Source of the DNA: an uncultured Marinobacter sp. | Lineage (GTDB): Bacteria > Pseudomonadota > Gammaproteobacteria > Pseudomonadales > Oleiphilaceae | Assembly: GCF_947259545.1 (NCBI RefSeq) | Contig: NZ_CAMYMK010000009.1 | Location: 186,001 to 250,000, forward strand | Direction: 5' to 3' | DNA: 64,000 nt | Part shown: in pieces, positions 52,141 to 60,029 of the stretch | Position numbering within the stretch: the stretch's first letter is position 1 | Layout of the letters: each line of letters opens with the position of its first letter | Position numbers and translations under genes: made by a program | Notes under the pieces: model-generated | What the model was told of the DNA's origin: nothing | Databases searched by the model: none | Seen by the model: only the letters and a program-made list of their open reading frames with translations

Positions 52141-52827
52141 ATGTCGACTGATACAAATCGTACGGAGCTCCTGCGAAAGCTTTCCCGAAACCTGATGGTG
52201 TCGGTACCGGTGATGACAGTTGTAGCGATGGCCGGTGCGACGGCGGTATCAGATAACGGATTCAGCTTGATTCCGTCAGCTGAAGCCGCACAGGGAGAAG
52301 CCGAAAGTGAAGCAAAAGGCGAGGCTGAGGGTGAAGCCAAAGGTGAAGCTGAGGGCGAAGGAGAGGCCAAGGGAGAAGCAGAAGGCGAGGGTGAGGCAGA
52401 AGGTGAAGGAGAAGCGGAGGGGGAAGCTGAAGGTGAGGGAGAGGCCGAAGGCGAAGGTGTCTCGGAAGCCATGAAGCAAGCTGTGCGGCGGCCCGAGGGT
52501 TACCAGCCTTATGAGGGTGATGCCGATTCACTGGCTAAAAAGGGTGAAACCCTGTTCAACGACACTACCCTGTCGTCCAACGGGTTGGCCTGCGCTACCT
52601 GCCACACCAACGGTGCCGGCTACGCCGATACTTTCTCGAACGACTACCCCCATTTTGTGGCAATGGGAAAATCCGACTTCGGCATGGACATGGTCCATCT
52701 CGATGAAATGGTCCAGATCTGCATGGTGGCGCCGATGGCTTCGCAGCCGCTGGATTGGGCGTCAGAGGAACTGGCTGCGCTCACCGAGTACATGCGGATT
52801 GAGCAGGAAAAGTTCAGAAATAAGTAG
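52141..52827 (+). CDS. Exported protein with LLRKL leader, Glu-Gly-Ala-Lys repeat region and C-terminal cytochrome c domain
   Basis: MSTDTNRTELLRKLSRNLMVSVPVM...; GEAEGEAKGEAEGEGE repeats; GETLFNDTTLSSNGLACATCHTNGAG (CxxCH) and downstream Met ligand candidates. Confidence 0.85.
   Translation: MSTDTNRTELLRKLSRNLMVSVPVMTVVAMAGATAVSDNGFSLIPSAEAAQGEAESEAKGEAEGEAKGEAEGEGEAKGEAEGEGEAEGEGEAEGEAEGEGEAEGEGVSEAMKQAVRRPEGYQPYEGDADSLAKKGETLFNDTTLSSNGLACATCHTNGAGYADTFSNDYPHFVAMGKSDFGMDMVHLDEMVQICMVAPMASQPLDWASEELAALTEYMRIEQEKFRNK
52294..52461 (+). repeat. Second purine-rich GARGSN hexamer-type repeat tract
   Basis: Encodes GEAESEAKGEAEGEAKGEAEGEGE... region. Confidence 0.85.
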
Positions 52828-52863
52828 AGCCACAATTTGTTGTTGGTCGGGAACCAACCTTTC

Positions 52864-52890
52864 GGGTGGAGCTAGTCTCCACCCCTTTTT
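52864..52890 (+). terminator. Rho-independent terminator
   Basis: GGGTGGAG-CTAGT-CTCCACCC-CTTTTT; same stem as the 42746 terminator. It overlaps the 3' end of the convergent DsbA-fold gene. Confidence 0.85.
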
Positions 52891-54191
52891 CTGATCTCGT
52901 CTTCGATCAGCCACAAACGGTCCTGGCCCCAACAGCTGACGCTGCCATAATGGAAGCTCGGAACCCCCCAAAGCCCGTGGCTGTACATCGCCTTGCGGTT
53001 ATCTTCCGCCCAGTCGCGCCAACTCTGATCGGTGAGTATGGGGCGGGCCTTGTGCCAGTCCAGTCCCGAGCGTTCGACAATGATTTGAAGGCCACGATCG
53101 GTTTCAGAGCGGATGCCCTCTGCGTTAACTGCCCGGGCATAAGTGCGCATGTACTCGACTTCCCGTCCCTCAGCACGGGCGTACTCAAAAAGCGCATAGC
53201 ATCGTTCAACTCCGGTCCCTAATGGATCGGCAACGAATCCGTAGGGTATGCCCAGTTTGGTTGCTTCGCGTTTGGTGTCCTGAAAGATGTACCACTTCTT
53301 GGCGTCGGGTACCGCCTGTCCGCGCATTAGCATGGGCAGAACCGGGCGTAATTCAAGGGGAAGATTCCAGGCCTTTGCCAGCGTAATGGCCCTTTCCAGG
53401 CCAAGGTATGAGTATGGGCTGCGGATAGAGAAGAATACTTCCAGCGCGTCGTTCCGGGCGGGGTGTGACTGATCCAGAGGCTTTGCGTTCTCTCCGAGAT
53501 CCGTCCAGGTTCGGGTCCAGGAAGGGCCTGGTGTGGAAGAGCGTGAGAGGCCTTCAACGATCAGCAGGTTTTCCAGGTGGTCGAGCCGGTCAATACCCCA
53601 GAACCATTCACCCCGAAAATGCAGCATGCTGCCCTGGTAGTGACCAAGAGCGCTCAGTCGCTGCTCATTGATCTGCAGTCTCTCTGCCAGATCTGGCTGT
53701 GATAATGAAGATTCTCTGGCTATCTCGATCGCTTCTCCTCTCCAGAGAGCACGCAAGGCATCGCGGGCAGGCGTCAGGTATTCCCCCCTGTCTTCCAGGT
53801 TCAGTAACTGATCCCGGCAGGCGGTGAAATCTTCCTCTGTAGGGTGCTTCGACAGGTTCGGGCCTTCCAAACCGTAGAGGGAAGCGACTCTGCTTGCGTC
53901 CGTGATCGCCCAGTCCGCCCACATGGCCGGCTCCGGGAACATCTCCTGTGGTTGATGCCAGACCGTCTGGAATCGAAACCGAATATCGTACCGCTGTTTC
54001 AGGTCGGGCAGGGCCTGCAGTAAAACGAAACTGAAAGGATCCCGGGGATTGATGAAAACATCGACGACCTCCCCTTCCTTTTTTCGGAGCGCGTTCAGGC
54101 GGTGCACCCGCTGACGGAGCCCACGGGTTGTCGGGCTGGAGAGAATGCGCGCTATCCACGGCACGATGTCGGCTTTTTCGGGAGCTCTCAT
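52872..54191 (-). CDS. DsbA-family protein, tandem 2-hydroxychromene-2-carboxylate isomerase-like domains
   Basis: Two related segments: VFINPRDPFSFVLLQAL and VFFSIRSPYSYLGLERAITLAKAWNLPLELRPVLPML; start at ATG 54191. Confidence 0.8.
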   Translation of the reverse strand: MRAPEKADIVPWIARILSSPTTRGLRQRVHRLNALRKKEGEVVDVFINPRDPFSFVLLQALPDLKQRYDIRFRFQTVWHQPQEMFPEPAMWADWAITDASRVASLYGLEGPNLSKHPTEEDFTACRDQLLNLEDRGEYLTPARDALRALWRGEAIEIARESSLSQPDLAERLQINEQRLSALGHYQGSMLHFRGEWFWGIDRLDHLENLLIVEGLSRSSTPGPSWTRTWTDLGENAKPLDQSHPARNDALEVFFSIRSPYSYLGLERAITLAKAWNLPLELRPVLPMLMRGQAVPDAKKWYIFQDTKREATKLGIPYGFVADPLGTGVERCYALFEYARAEGREVEYMRTYARAVNAEGIRSETDRGLQIIVERSGLDWHKARPILTDQSWRDWAEDNRKAMYSHGLWGVPSFHYGSVSCWGQDRLWLIEDEIRKRGGD

Positions 54192-54246
54192 GTCAGTTTC
54201 TTTTATCGTTATTGTTGAGTGGTAACAAGAATACGGGTTTCTGGTC

Positions 54247-54273
54247 TGTAACAACCCTATTCCCGGAGTGTCG
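54247..54273 (+). promoter_or_regulatory. Putative ECF-type promoter
   Basis: TGTAACA-N14-GTGTCG, 43 nt upstream of CDS 54317. Confidence 0.7.
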
Positions 54274-54316
54274 ATAGTACGTGGGTCGGGTTTATTCTCC
54301 AAACGGGGGGCGTGCG

Positions 54317-56467
54317 ATGAAATCGCAGGGAGGGACTGAGTCAGGTGTCGAACTCAGCAATGGTGCCATCTCCCGTCGGCGCGATGATTATTGGCATTCA
54401 ATCCTGGAGTGGGGACATCAGCTGATTGCCTGTCGCCTGTGCCGGAATCTCACCATGGCGGCGTTTGTTGCCATCCTGGTCATTGAATCCATCATCCTCG
54501 TTCCCTCCTACCGTAACCACGAGGAAAATCTCCTGCGTCAACATGCCACGCTGGCAAGTCAGGCCCTTACCACCTTTCTGGCAACCAAGTCTGGCGAAGT
54601 GACGACGGGCTCCTTGAGTCTGCTGCTTGAAAGTTCCCGGATTACAGGTATTGAGTTAATGGTTGGTGAGCACTGGCTAACGACTGGCGAGCCTGTGATA
54701 GAGCCAGGGGATGCCGCGGGAAGGTTGAGGGACCTCTCCCGCGCCGACGCAAACCGACTGGATCTTGCCTGGGAGTCAGGGCAATGGCTGGGGGATTATC
54801 CGGTCAGGGCTCGAATCAATATTACTGGAGTTTCCGGGGAGCTGACATCATTTGTCCTGCGAATACTGGGACTTTCCCTACTTATCGCCGTCTTTGTGAC
54901 AGTAGTGACCATGGCCGTCGTTGACCGCATGATGTTGTCCCCGTTGTTACGGTTGCGCAGCCGTATCGTCAGAGCCGGTGCGGATGCAGAACATCCGCTT
55001 ATGTACGTCCGAAAGCCGGAGCGCTGCGACGAATTTGGTGAAGTGGAGGCGACCTTCAATCGCATGCTGAAACAGAATGCCTCATACCTGAACCGATTGA
55101 CGGCCCTGAACCAGCGTCTGGATCAGCTGTTGACGGAGCGCACGCGTTCGCTCAGACGGACAGAGCAGGAACTGCACATCCGCAGTCTGTATGACCAGCT
55201 GACGGGGCTGGCCAACCGCTCCCTGTTCGAAGAATGTCTGACCCGGTCTTTGGTAGAGCCGACTATGGCGGATGCCAGGCCGTCTGCCTTGGTTGTCCTC
55301 GGTCTTGATGACTTCCAGGCATTGAACGGTCTGGCGGGGCACGAAATCGGGGACCGGGTACTGCAGGAGATTGCCCGTAGACTGGCCAGGTTCAACAGTG
55401 AACCTGGTTGTGTGGCTCGTCTTGGCGGGGACGTGTTCGGGTTGTTACTGACGCCTGAACAAGGTCCGGAATACGATCAGCTAGAAGCGGAGATTGCTGC
55501 CGTTATTCGTAGCTGTATGGCTCCTGTGTGTGTCGCGGGCATGAAATACGAATGCGATGTCAGTGCCGGTGTGGCAGTGACGCCCGTTGACGGTATGGAT
55601 GCCGGAACTTTGCTGGGCCATGCCGAGATTGCCATGCACCGGGCAAAGAAATCGGCAGATCTCAAGATTCAGTTTTTCGCGTCGGACCTGGGCGAGCAGG
55701 TTCAGCATCGGCAGGATATGGTCAAAGACTTACGCGGTGCCCTGGAAAACGAGCAGTTTGCACTCCACTACCAGCCACAGTTTGATTGTGCGGGGCAATG
55801 TGTTGGCTATGAAGCGCTTTTACGCTGGTATCACCCGTTGCGCGGTATCGTGTCTCCTGACGAGTTTGTGCCGCTTGCGGAAGAAATCGGCCTGGTTGTC
55901 CCGGTGGGGCGGTGGGTTATAGAGCAGGCCATCGGGACCATGAAACGTTGGGTAGACGATGGCTTCCAGGGCCGGATGGCGGTGAATGTTTCGGCTCGTC
56001 AGCTTACGGATCGATCCCTCGTCGAACATATCGCCAGTGTGCTTGAATTCCACAATCTGGCTTCCGATTATCTGGAAGTGGAAATCACGGAAACCGCACT
56101 CATGAAAGACGTTTCCCTGGCCCTGGAGATTCTGGAAGGATTTCGCTCGCTGGGAATTCAGCTGGCGGTGGATGACTTTGGTACCGGCTACTCTTCCCTT
56201 GCCTACCTTAAGGCGTTACCCGTCAAACGCATCAAGATTGATCGGGCATTTGTTACCGGATTACCGGATAACGAGCAGGACGAGGTGTTGTGCCGGACCA
56301 TGATTTCCATGGCGCATAGCCTGGGATGCCAGGTGATTGCAGAAGGTGTGGAAACCCGGGCGCAGGCGGACTGGTTGATCGCCTCAGGGTGTGATGAGCT
56401 TCAAGGCTTTTTGCTGGGTAAGCCGGAGCCGGAATTCTATTGGTCCTCCCAGTCGATGGTCCTGTAG
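54317..56467 (+). CDS. Membrane GGDEF-EAL protein (degenerate GGDVF, intact EAL)
   Basis: RLGGDVFGLLL; YEALLRWYHPLRG; EITETALM; VDDFGTGYSSLAYLKALPVKRIKIDRAFV; N-terminal TMs and HAMP-like region. Confidence 0.92.
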   Translation: MKSQGGTESGVELSNGAISRRRDDYWHSILEWGHQLIACRLCRNLTMAAFVAILVIESIILVPSYRNHEENLLRQHATLASQALTTFLATKSGEVTTGSLSLLLESSRITGIELMVGEHWLTTGEPVIEPGDAAGRLRDLSRADANRLDLAWESGQWLGDYPVRARINITGVSGELTSFVLRILGLSLLIAVFVTVVTMAVVDRMMLSPLLRLRSRIVRAGADAEHPLMYVRKPERCDEFGEVEATFNRMLKQNASYLNRLTALNQRLDQLLTERTRSLRRTEQELHIRSLYDQLTGLANRSLFEECLTRSLVEPTMADARPSALVVLGLDDFQALNGLAGHEIGDRVLQEIARRLARFNSEPGCVARLGGDVFGLLLTPEQGPEYDQLEAEIAAVIRSCMAPVCVAGMKYECDVSAGVAVTPVDGMDAGTLLGHAEIAMHRAKKSADLKIQFFASDLGEQVQHRQDMVKDLRGALENEQFALHYQPQFDCAGQCVGYEALLRWYHPLRGIVSPDEFVPLAEEIGLVVPVGRWVIEQAIGTMKRWVDDGFQGRMAVNVSARQLTDRSLVEHIASVLEFHNLASDYLEVEITETALMKDVSLALEILEGFRSLGIQLAVDDFGTGYSSLAYLKALPVKRIKIDRAFVTGLPDNEQDEVLCRTMISMAHSLGCQVIAEGVETRAQADWLIASGCDELQGFLLGKPEPEFYWSSQSMVL

Positions 56468-57189
56468 TCAAAGTCGGTTTCAATGGTGGGTTTGATGATC
56501 CGGAAATAGGGAGAGGCGTCGAAATCCCTGGGTGTGAACAGGGAATGGTGACGGATACGGAAGCGCTCTATAACGCAATCCTCACAGTCCGGGTCGTCTG
56601 CGGGGAGCGTTCTTACAATCGGCAGGATCGGGTATCTCAGGAGCTGAAACCCTTCCGCAATAAAGGTTGAGCAGATGGCCCGCGTCGGGTCGCCACTCCC
56701 GAACGCCAGGAGTCTGAGCCTGATACGTGAGGGTACCGGAGGCGTCGGAAACAGGTAGCGCGCCAGGTCAAACACGTTTTTCATGTCGTACTGGTGCCCC
56801 ATGCGACTGATGGCATAATCGGTCAATCGACGAATGTCATTGTCACTGAGTCCGACCGGTCGGCAGACCCGGATGTGGGCATGGCGGTAGAACGACAGTG
56901 GAATCGCCCGAATGCCTTCCTGAAGATCCGCTTCAACAAGTACGCGTGGCCCACCTTCTGCTTCTCCCAGGCCCGCATCCGGACCCAGGTACAGGGCCGC
57001 GTGTGACCAGGTGGACTGGGTAAGGTACTTGATCGCGACACTGATCCGCGTATTCCCCTCGACCAGAAGCACGTCTCCCGGTAGTAAAGCCCCCTGCAGA
57101 GCCTCCCAGGTCGATGTCCTGATGGAGTGACGGGTGATCTGCTTGGACAGGTAGGCGGCAAGGCGCCGCGATAGCCAGTTCAGGAACAT
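56437..57189 (-). CDS. YiiX/YebB-like permuted NlpC/P60 cysteine hydrolase
   Basis: LLPGDVLLVEGNTRISVAIKYLTQSTWSHAALYLG; ICSTFIAEGFQ; tail overlaps the end of the GGDEF-EAL gene. Confidence 0.8.
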   Translation of the reverse strand: MFLNWLSRRLAAYLSKQITRHSIRTSTWEALQGALLPGDVLLVEGNTRISVAIKYLTQSTWSHAALYLGPDAGLGEAEGGPRVLVEADLQEGIRAIPLSFYRHAHIRVCRPVGLSDNDIRRLTDYAISRMGHQYDMKNVFDLARYLFPTPPVPSRIRLRLLAFGSGDPTRAICSTFIAEGFQLLRYPILPIVRTLPADDPDCEDCVIERFRIRHHSLFTPRDFDASPYFRIIKPTIETDFDYRTIDWEDQ

Positions 57190-57225
57190 CTTTAATCCCG
57201 GTTGTTGTTACTGGGTTTCTAGCAC

Positions 57226-57252
57226 AGACAAAAAACCGGGGGCACTGTTACA
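57226..57252 (-). promoter_or_regulatory. Putative ECF-type promoter
   Basis: Reverse strand TGTAACA-N14-TTGTCT, 36 nt upstream of CDS 57189. Confidence 0.6.
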
Positions 57253-57258
57253 GCTATT

Positions 57259-57669
57259 CTAAGCTGTCGCGGGAGCCGGCTGCCTGGAGAGCGTCAATGT
57301 ATCGTAGTCACGCAGCAGGAACAAAGCTGCACAGGCTGCGAGCATGGGCCAGGCAGCGAAGAACAGAAGGTTATCGAAGGGTTGCAGATACTTGGCAAAT
57401 GCCGAGAGTGTGGAGACCCCATGGAAGATCAATATTGCGCCGTAGGTCCAGGTTTTCATCATGCCTGCGACGAACATCAGAATCAGTACCAACTGTGCGC
57501 AGCCGATAGCATAAAATGCGGCTTCGCCTAGACCTCCGAGCCCATAGAAAGCGGCGAATACCTTCGCTGCATGCTCGGGCTGGACCAGTTTATCCAGGGT
57601 CCAGAATAGAAAAACGACAAAAACACCAAGTCGAAGCAATAACAGGGCTAGTGGTAGCTGCTTGGGCAT
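57259..57669 (-). CDS. DoxX-like four-TM membrane protein
   Basis: 136 aa, LLLRLGVFVVFLFWTLDKLVQPEHAAKVFAAFYGLGGLGEAAFYAIGCAQLVLIL. Confidence 0.65.
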   Translation of the reverse strand: MPKQLPLALLLLRLGVFVVFLFWTLDKLVQPEHAAKVFAAFYGLGGLGEAAFYAIGCAQLVLILMFVAGMMKTWTYGAILIFHGVSTLSAFAKYLQPFDNLLFFAAWPMLAACAALFLLRDYDTLTLSRQPAPATA

Positions 57670-57749
57670 CCGAATTCTCCTTGTTGATTTTGAGCGATCG
57701 TTCCAAATACGTGGGGGACTTGCAAGAGTTCCATGAAAATATTCAAATT

Positions 57750-57776
57750 TGTAACGTTGTCACATGAAAAGTGTCA
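57750..57776 (+). promoter_or_regulatory. Putative ECF-type promoter
   Basis: TGTAACG-N14-GTGTCA, 21 nt upstream of CDS 57798. Confidence 0.65.
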
Positions 57777-57797
57777 GTTAGCAGAAGATCCGTTGCC

Positions 57798-58115
57798 ATG
57801 CGAGAGGCACTCATGCCGCTTTCCCGATTTGCACACTCTGTTCGCCGCTGTAGCGAGGCATGCGAGCTGGCTGTCAGTCGTGGCACGCCAAGGCGAGCGG
57901 CGAAACTGGCTCTGGTGGTGGGTACCCTGCTTGTTTTGATCAATCAGTGGGAAGCCGTTACTGGCGAAGCGACCCTGGATTGGCTGAAGGTGTTGCTGAC
58001 GTATTGTGTCCCCTATCTGGTGTCCACCTATACCAGTGTCAGCAAAGACCTGTATCTGATGAGGCAGTCCCGTAAAGCACAGCAGGAGATCCACCGGGAA
58101 GCGGAGAAATCATGA
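57798..58115 (+). CDS. NrtS-like small membrane protein
   Basis: RAAKLALVVGTLLVLINQWEAVTGEATLDWLKVLLTYCVPYLVSTYTSV, two TMs, NrtS-type pattern. Confidence 0.65.
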   Translation: MREALMPLSRFAHSVRRCSEACELAVSRGTPRRAAKLALVVGTLLVLINQWEAVTGEATLDWLKVLLTYCVPYLVSTYTSVSKDLYLMRQSRKAQQEIHREAEKS

Positions 58116-58131
58116 TTCCAGAAGTCCGCGC

Positions 58132-58158
58132 TGTAACACTCGCGATGCCGGGGTGTCA
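58132..58158 (+). promoter_or_regulatory. Putative ECF-type promoter
   Basis: TGTAACA-N14-GTGTCA, 58 nt upstream of CDS 58217. Confidence 0.7.
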
Positions 58159-58216
58159 GTGTTTTAGTGGTCTCCACTGAATCGCTGTCGTCGATCGGTG
58201 TTCTGGAGGAAAACCG

Positions 58217-59158
58217 ATGAGGTTACAAAATCGTGTCGTATTACTGCTATGTGCGTTGATTATGGTGGTTACCCGCCCGGCTCTGGCCCAGGAAAAAAAC
58301 GGGTTTGATCTGAGCAACGCTTTGATACCGATCGATGAGATTCTCAGTGGCGGACCACCCCGTGATGGTATTCCCTCAATCAACAACCCGAAATTTGAGC
58401 GCGCAGATGACTCCTTGCCCTGGCGGGAGGACGATCTGGTCATGACCTATGATCATGACCAGGCACGGTATGCGTTTCCGGTTGGTATTCTGAACTGGCA
58501 CGAGATCGTCAATCACCAGTCAGACGGAAAGCCTGTTCTCATTACGTTCTGCCCGCTTTGTGGCACCGGCATGGCCTTTGACCCGGTGGTGAACGGCCGT
58601 CACTTAACTTTCGGGGTGTCTGGCCTGCTCTACAACAGTGACCTGCTGATGTACGACCATCAGACTGAATCGCTCTGGTCACAGATTGAACGCCGGGCAA
58701 TAGCCGGCCCTCTGGCCGGTAAGGAGCTGGAGTCGGTCGCCGTTCGCCATGAGCTATGGCAGAAATGGCGGGAGCGGGTAGGGTCCAGGGGACTCGTACT
58801 GTCCACTGACACCGGCCACCGCCGTGATTACCGAAAGTCCCCCTACGGTGACTACGACCATTCAGATCGGATGTACTTCCCGGTTTCTCACACTAGTCGT
58901 AAATATCACCCAAAGACCTGGGTGCTGGGCTGGACTCACAATGGTGAGAGCAAGGCCTGGCCATTCCCGGAACTTGCGAATCACGATGGCGTGCTGGAAG
59001 ATCGGATTGGGGGAAAGGCCGTTCGTGTTCACTACGATCCGAGCGTACCGTCCGCCGAACTGCGAGACGAGACGGGTAAGCTTCTACCGGCAACCCGGGC
59101 TTTCTGGTTTGCCTGGTATACCTTCCATCCGGACACCGGCGTGTTTGAAGCTGAGTAG
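58217..59158 (+). CDS. DUF3179 domain-containing exported protein
   Basis: AYPVGIL-type ARYAFPVGILNWHEIVN, TFCPLCGTGMAFDPVVNGRHLTFGVSGLLYNSDLLMYDHQTESLWSQ. Confidence 0.9.
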   Translation: MRLQNRVVLLLCALIMVVTRPALAQEKNGFDLSNALIPIDEILSGGPPRDGIPSINNPKFERADDSLPWREDDLVMTYDHDQARYAFPVGILNWHEIVNHQSDGKPVLITFCPLCGTGMAFDPVVNGRHLTFGVSGLLYNSDLLMYDHQTESLWSQIERRAIAGPLAGKELESVAVRHELWQKWRERVGSRGLVLSTDTGHRRDYRKSPYGDYDHSDRMYFPVSHTSRKYHPKTWVLGWTHNGESKAWPFPELANHDGVLEDRIGGKAVRVHYDPSVPSAELRDETGKLLPATRAFWFAWYTFHPDTGVFEAE

Positions 59159-59160
59159 CA

Positions 59161-59418
59161 CTACGTGTTGCCCTTGCCCCGTTCTTTCGCTTCAAGCGCT
59201 TCAGCGACACGCTCATCAATTCGGCGAACGAATTCTTCGTCCACGGTACCTGAGGTATGGGCTTTCATAAGCTCCGTGCTGGCGCGCAGGTTGCCGATAA
59301 AGGTGCGGCAATTTCCGCACATCATCAGATGCATTTTTACGGACAGTTTCCCGGCGGTGCCAAGTTCGCCATCAATGTAATCACTGGCAATCATGGCCAG
59401 ATCCCTGCACATCAACAT
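59161..59418 (-). CDS. Zinc-finger (zf-HC2-like) anti-sigma factor
   Basis: 85 aa; MCRDLAMIASDYIDGEL...KMHLMMCGNCRTFI (HxxxCxxC); overlaps the sigma gene end. Confidence 0.85.
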   Translation of the reverse strand: MLMCRDLAMIASDYIDGELGTAGKLSVKMHLMMCGNCRTFIGNLRASTELMKAHTSGTVDEEFVRRIDERVAEALEAKERGKGNT

Positions 59419-60029
59419 TCGCCCGTCTCCTGGAACGTCTCTACCATGAGAAATATCTTCTGTCGTGCACGGTGTAAAAGTACACGAAGGTTAGAGGCAC
59501 TGACGTCCAGAATGTTACACACATCGTCGGATTTGTGCTGGTGGGCTTCGTAAAGCATCAGGGCGGAACGTTGGGTTTCAGGCAGCGCCGAGAGGTGTTT
59601 GTCCAGGCAGTCGCTGAGCGCGCCGTTCTCCATCAAGGTATCCGCGGATTCGTCAAATCGCAGTTTGGGCGGTATTTCCCAGCGGCCGGATGCATTGAAC
59701 CGGCTGTCCAGATCCGGGTCGAGGCCATCGGAAAAGTCCATCGGGACTTCACGTTTGGCAGATCTGAGTCTGTTTTTGCAGCGGTTGGCCACGATGCGGT
59801 GAAGCCAGGTTTTGAGTCCCGAGCGGCCTTCGAACGTTTGAATCGCGTCAATGACTGTTACCCAGCAATCCTGAACAATGTCTTCAGCACTAGAGCGATC
59901 AAGGTAGAAGCGCGCGACGGCAAGCATGCCGGGGCTGTATGCTCGCACCGCTTCATGGTATGACTGCTGATCGCCCGACTTCATTCGTGAAATCAGTGTG
60001 TTCTCGTCGGGATCGTCCGTGTCAGTCAT
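59412..60029 (-). CDS. ECF-type RNA polymerase sigma-70 factor
   Basis: SAEDIVQDCWVTVIDAIQTFEGRSGLKTWLHRIVANRCKNRLR (region 2); LSALPETQRSALMLYEAHQHKSDDVCNILDVSASNLRVLLHRARQKI (region 4). Confidence 0.93.
   Translation of the reverse strand: MTDTDDPDENTLISRMKSGDQQSYHEAVRAYSPGMLAVARFYLDRSSAEDIVQDCWVTVIDAIQTFEGRSGLKTWLHRIVANRCKNRLRSAKREVPMDFSDGLDPDLDSRFNASGRWEIPPKLRFDESADTLMENGALSDCLDKHLSALPETQRSALMLYEAHQHKSDDVCNILDVSASNLRVLLHRARQKIFLMVETFQETGEC

Noticed and set aside
51241-52461. Repeats considered as CRISPR or minisatellite element
   Set aside because: No spacer-repeat structure; repeats are in frame and coding.
52137-52472. Minus-strand ORF of SPSASPSAS repeats
   Set aside because: Antisense of the GEAEGE repeat; the plus-strand frame has a leader, RBS and a cytochrome c domain.
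57203-57209. TGTTACT on the plus strand (AGTAACA reverse) upstream of the YiiX-like gene
   Set aside because: No GTC at the 14-nt position; the site at 57226-57252 fits perfectly instead.
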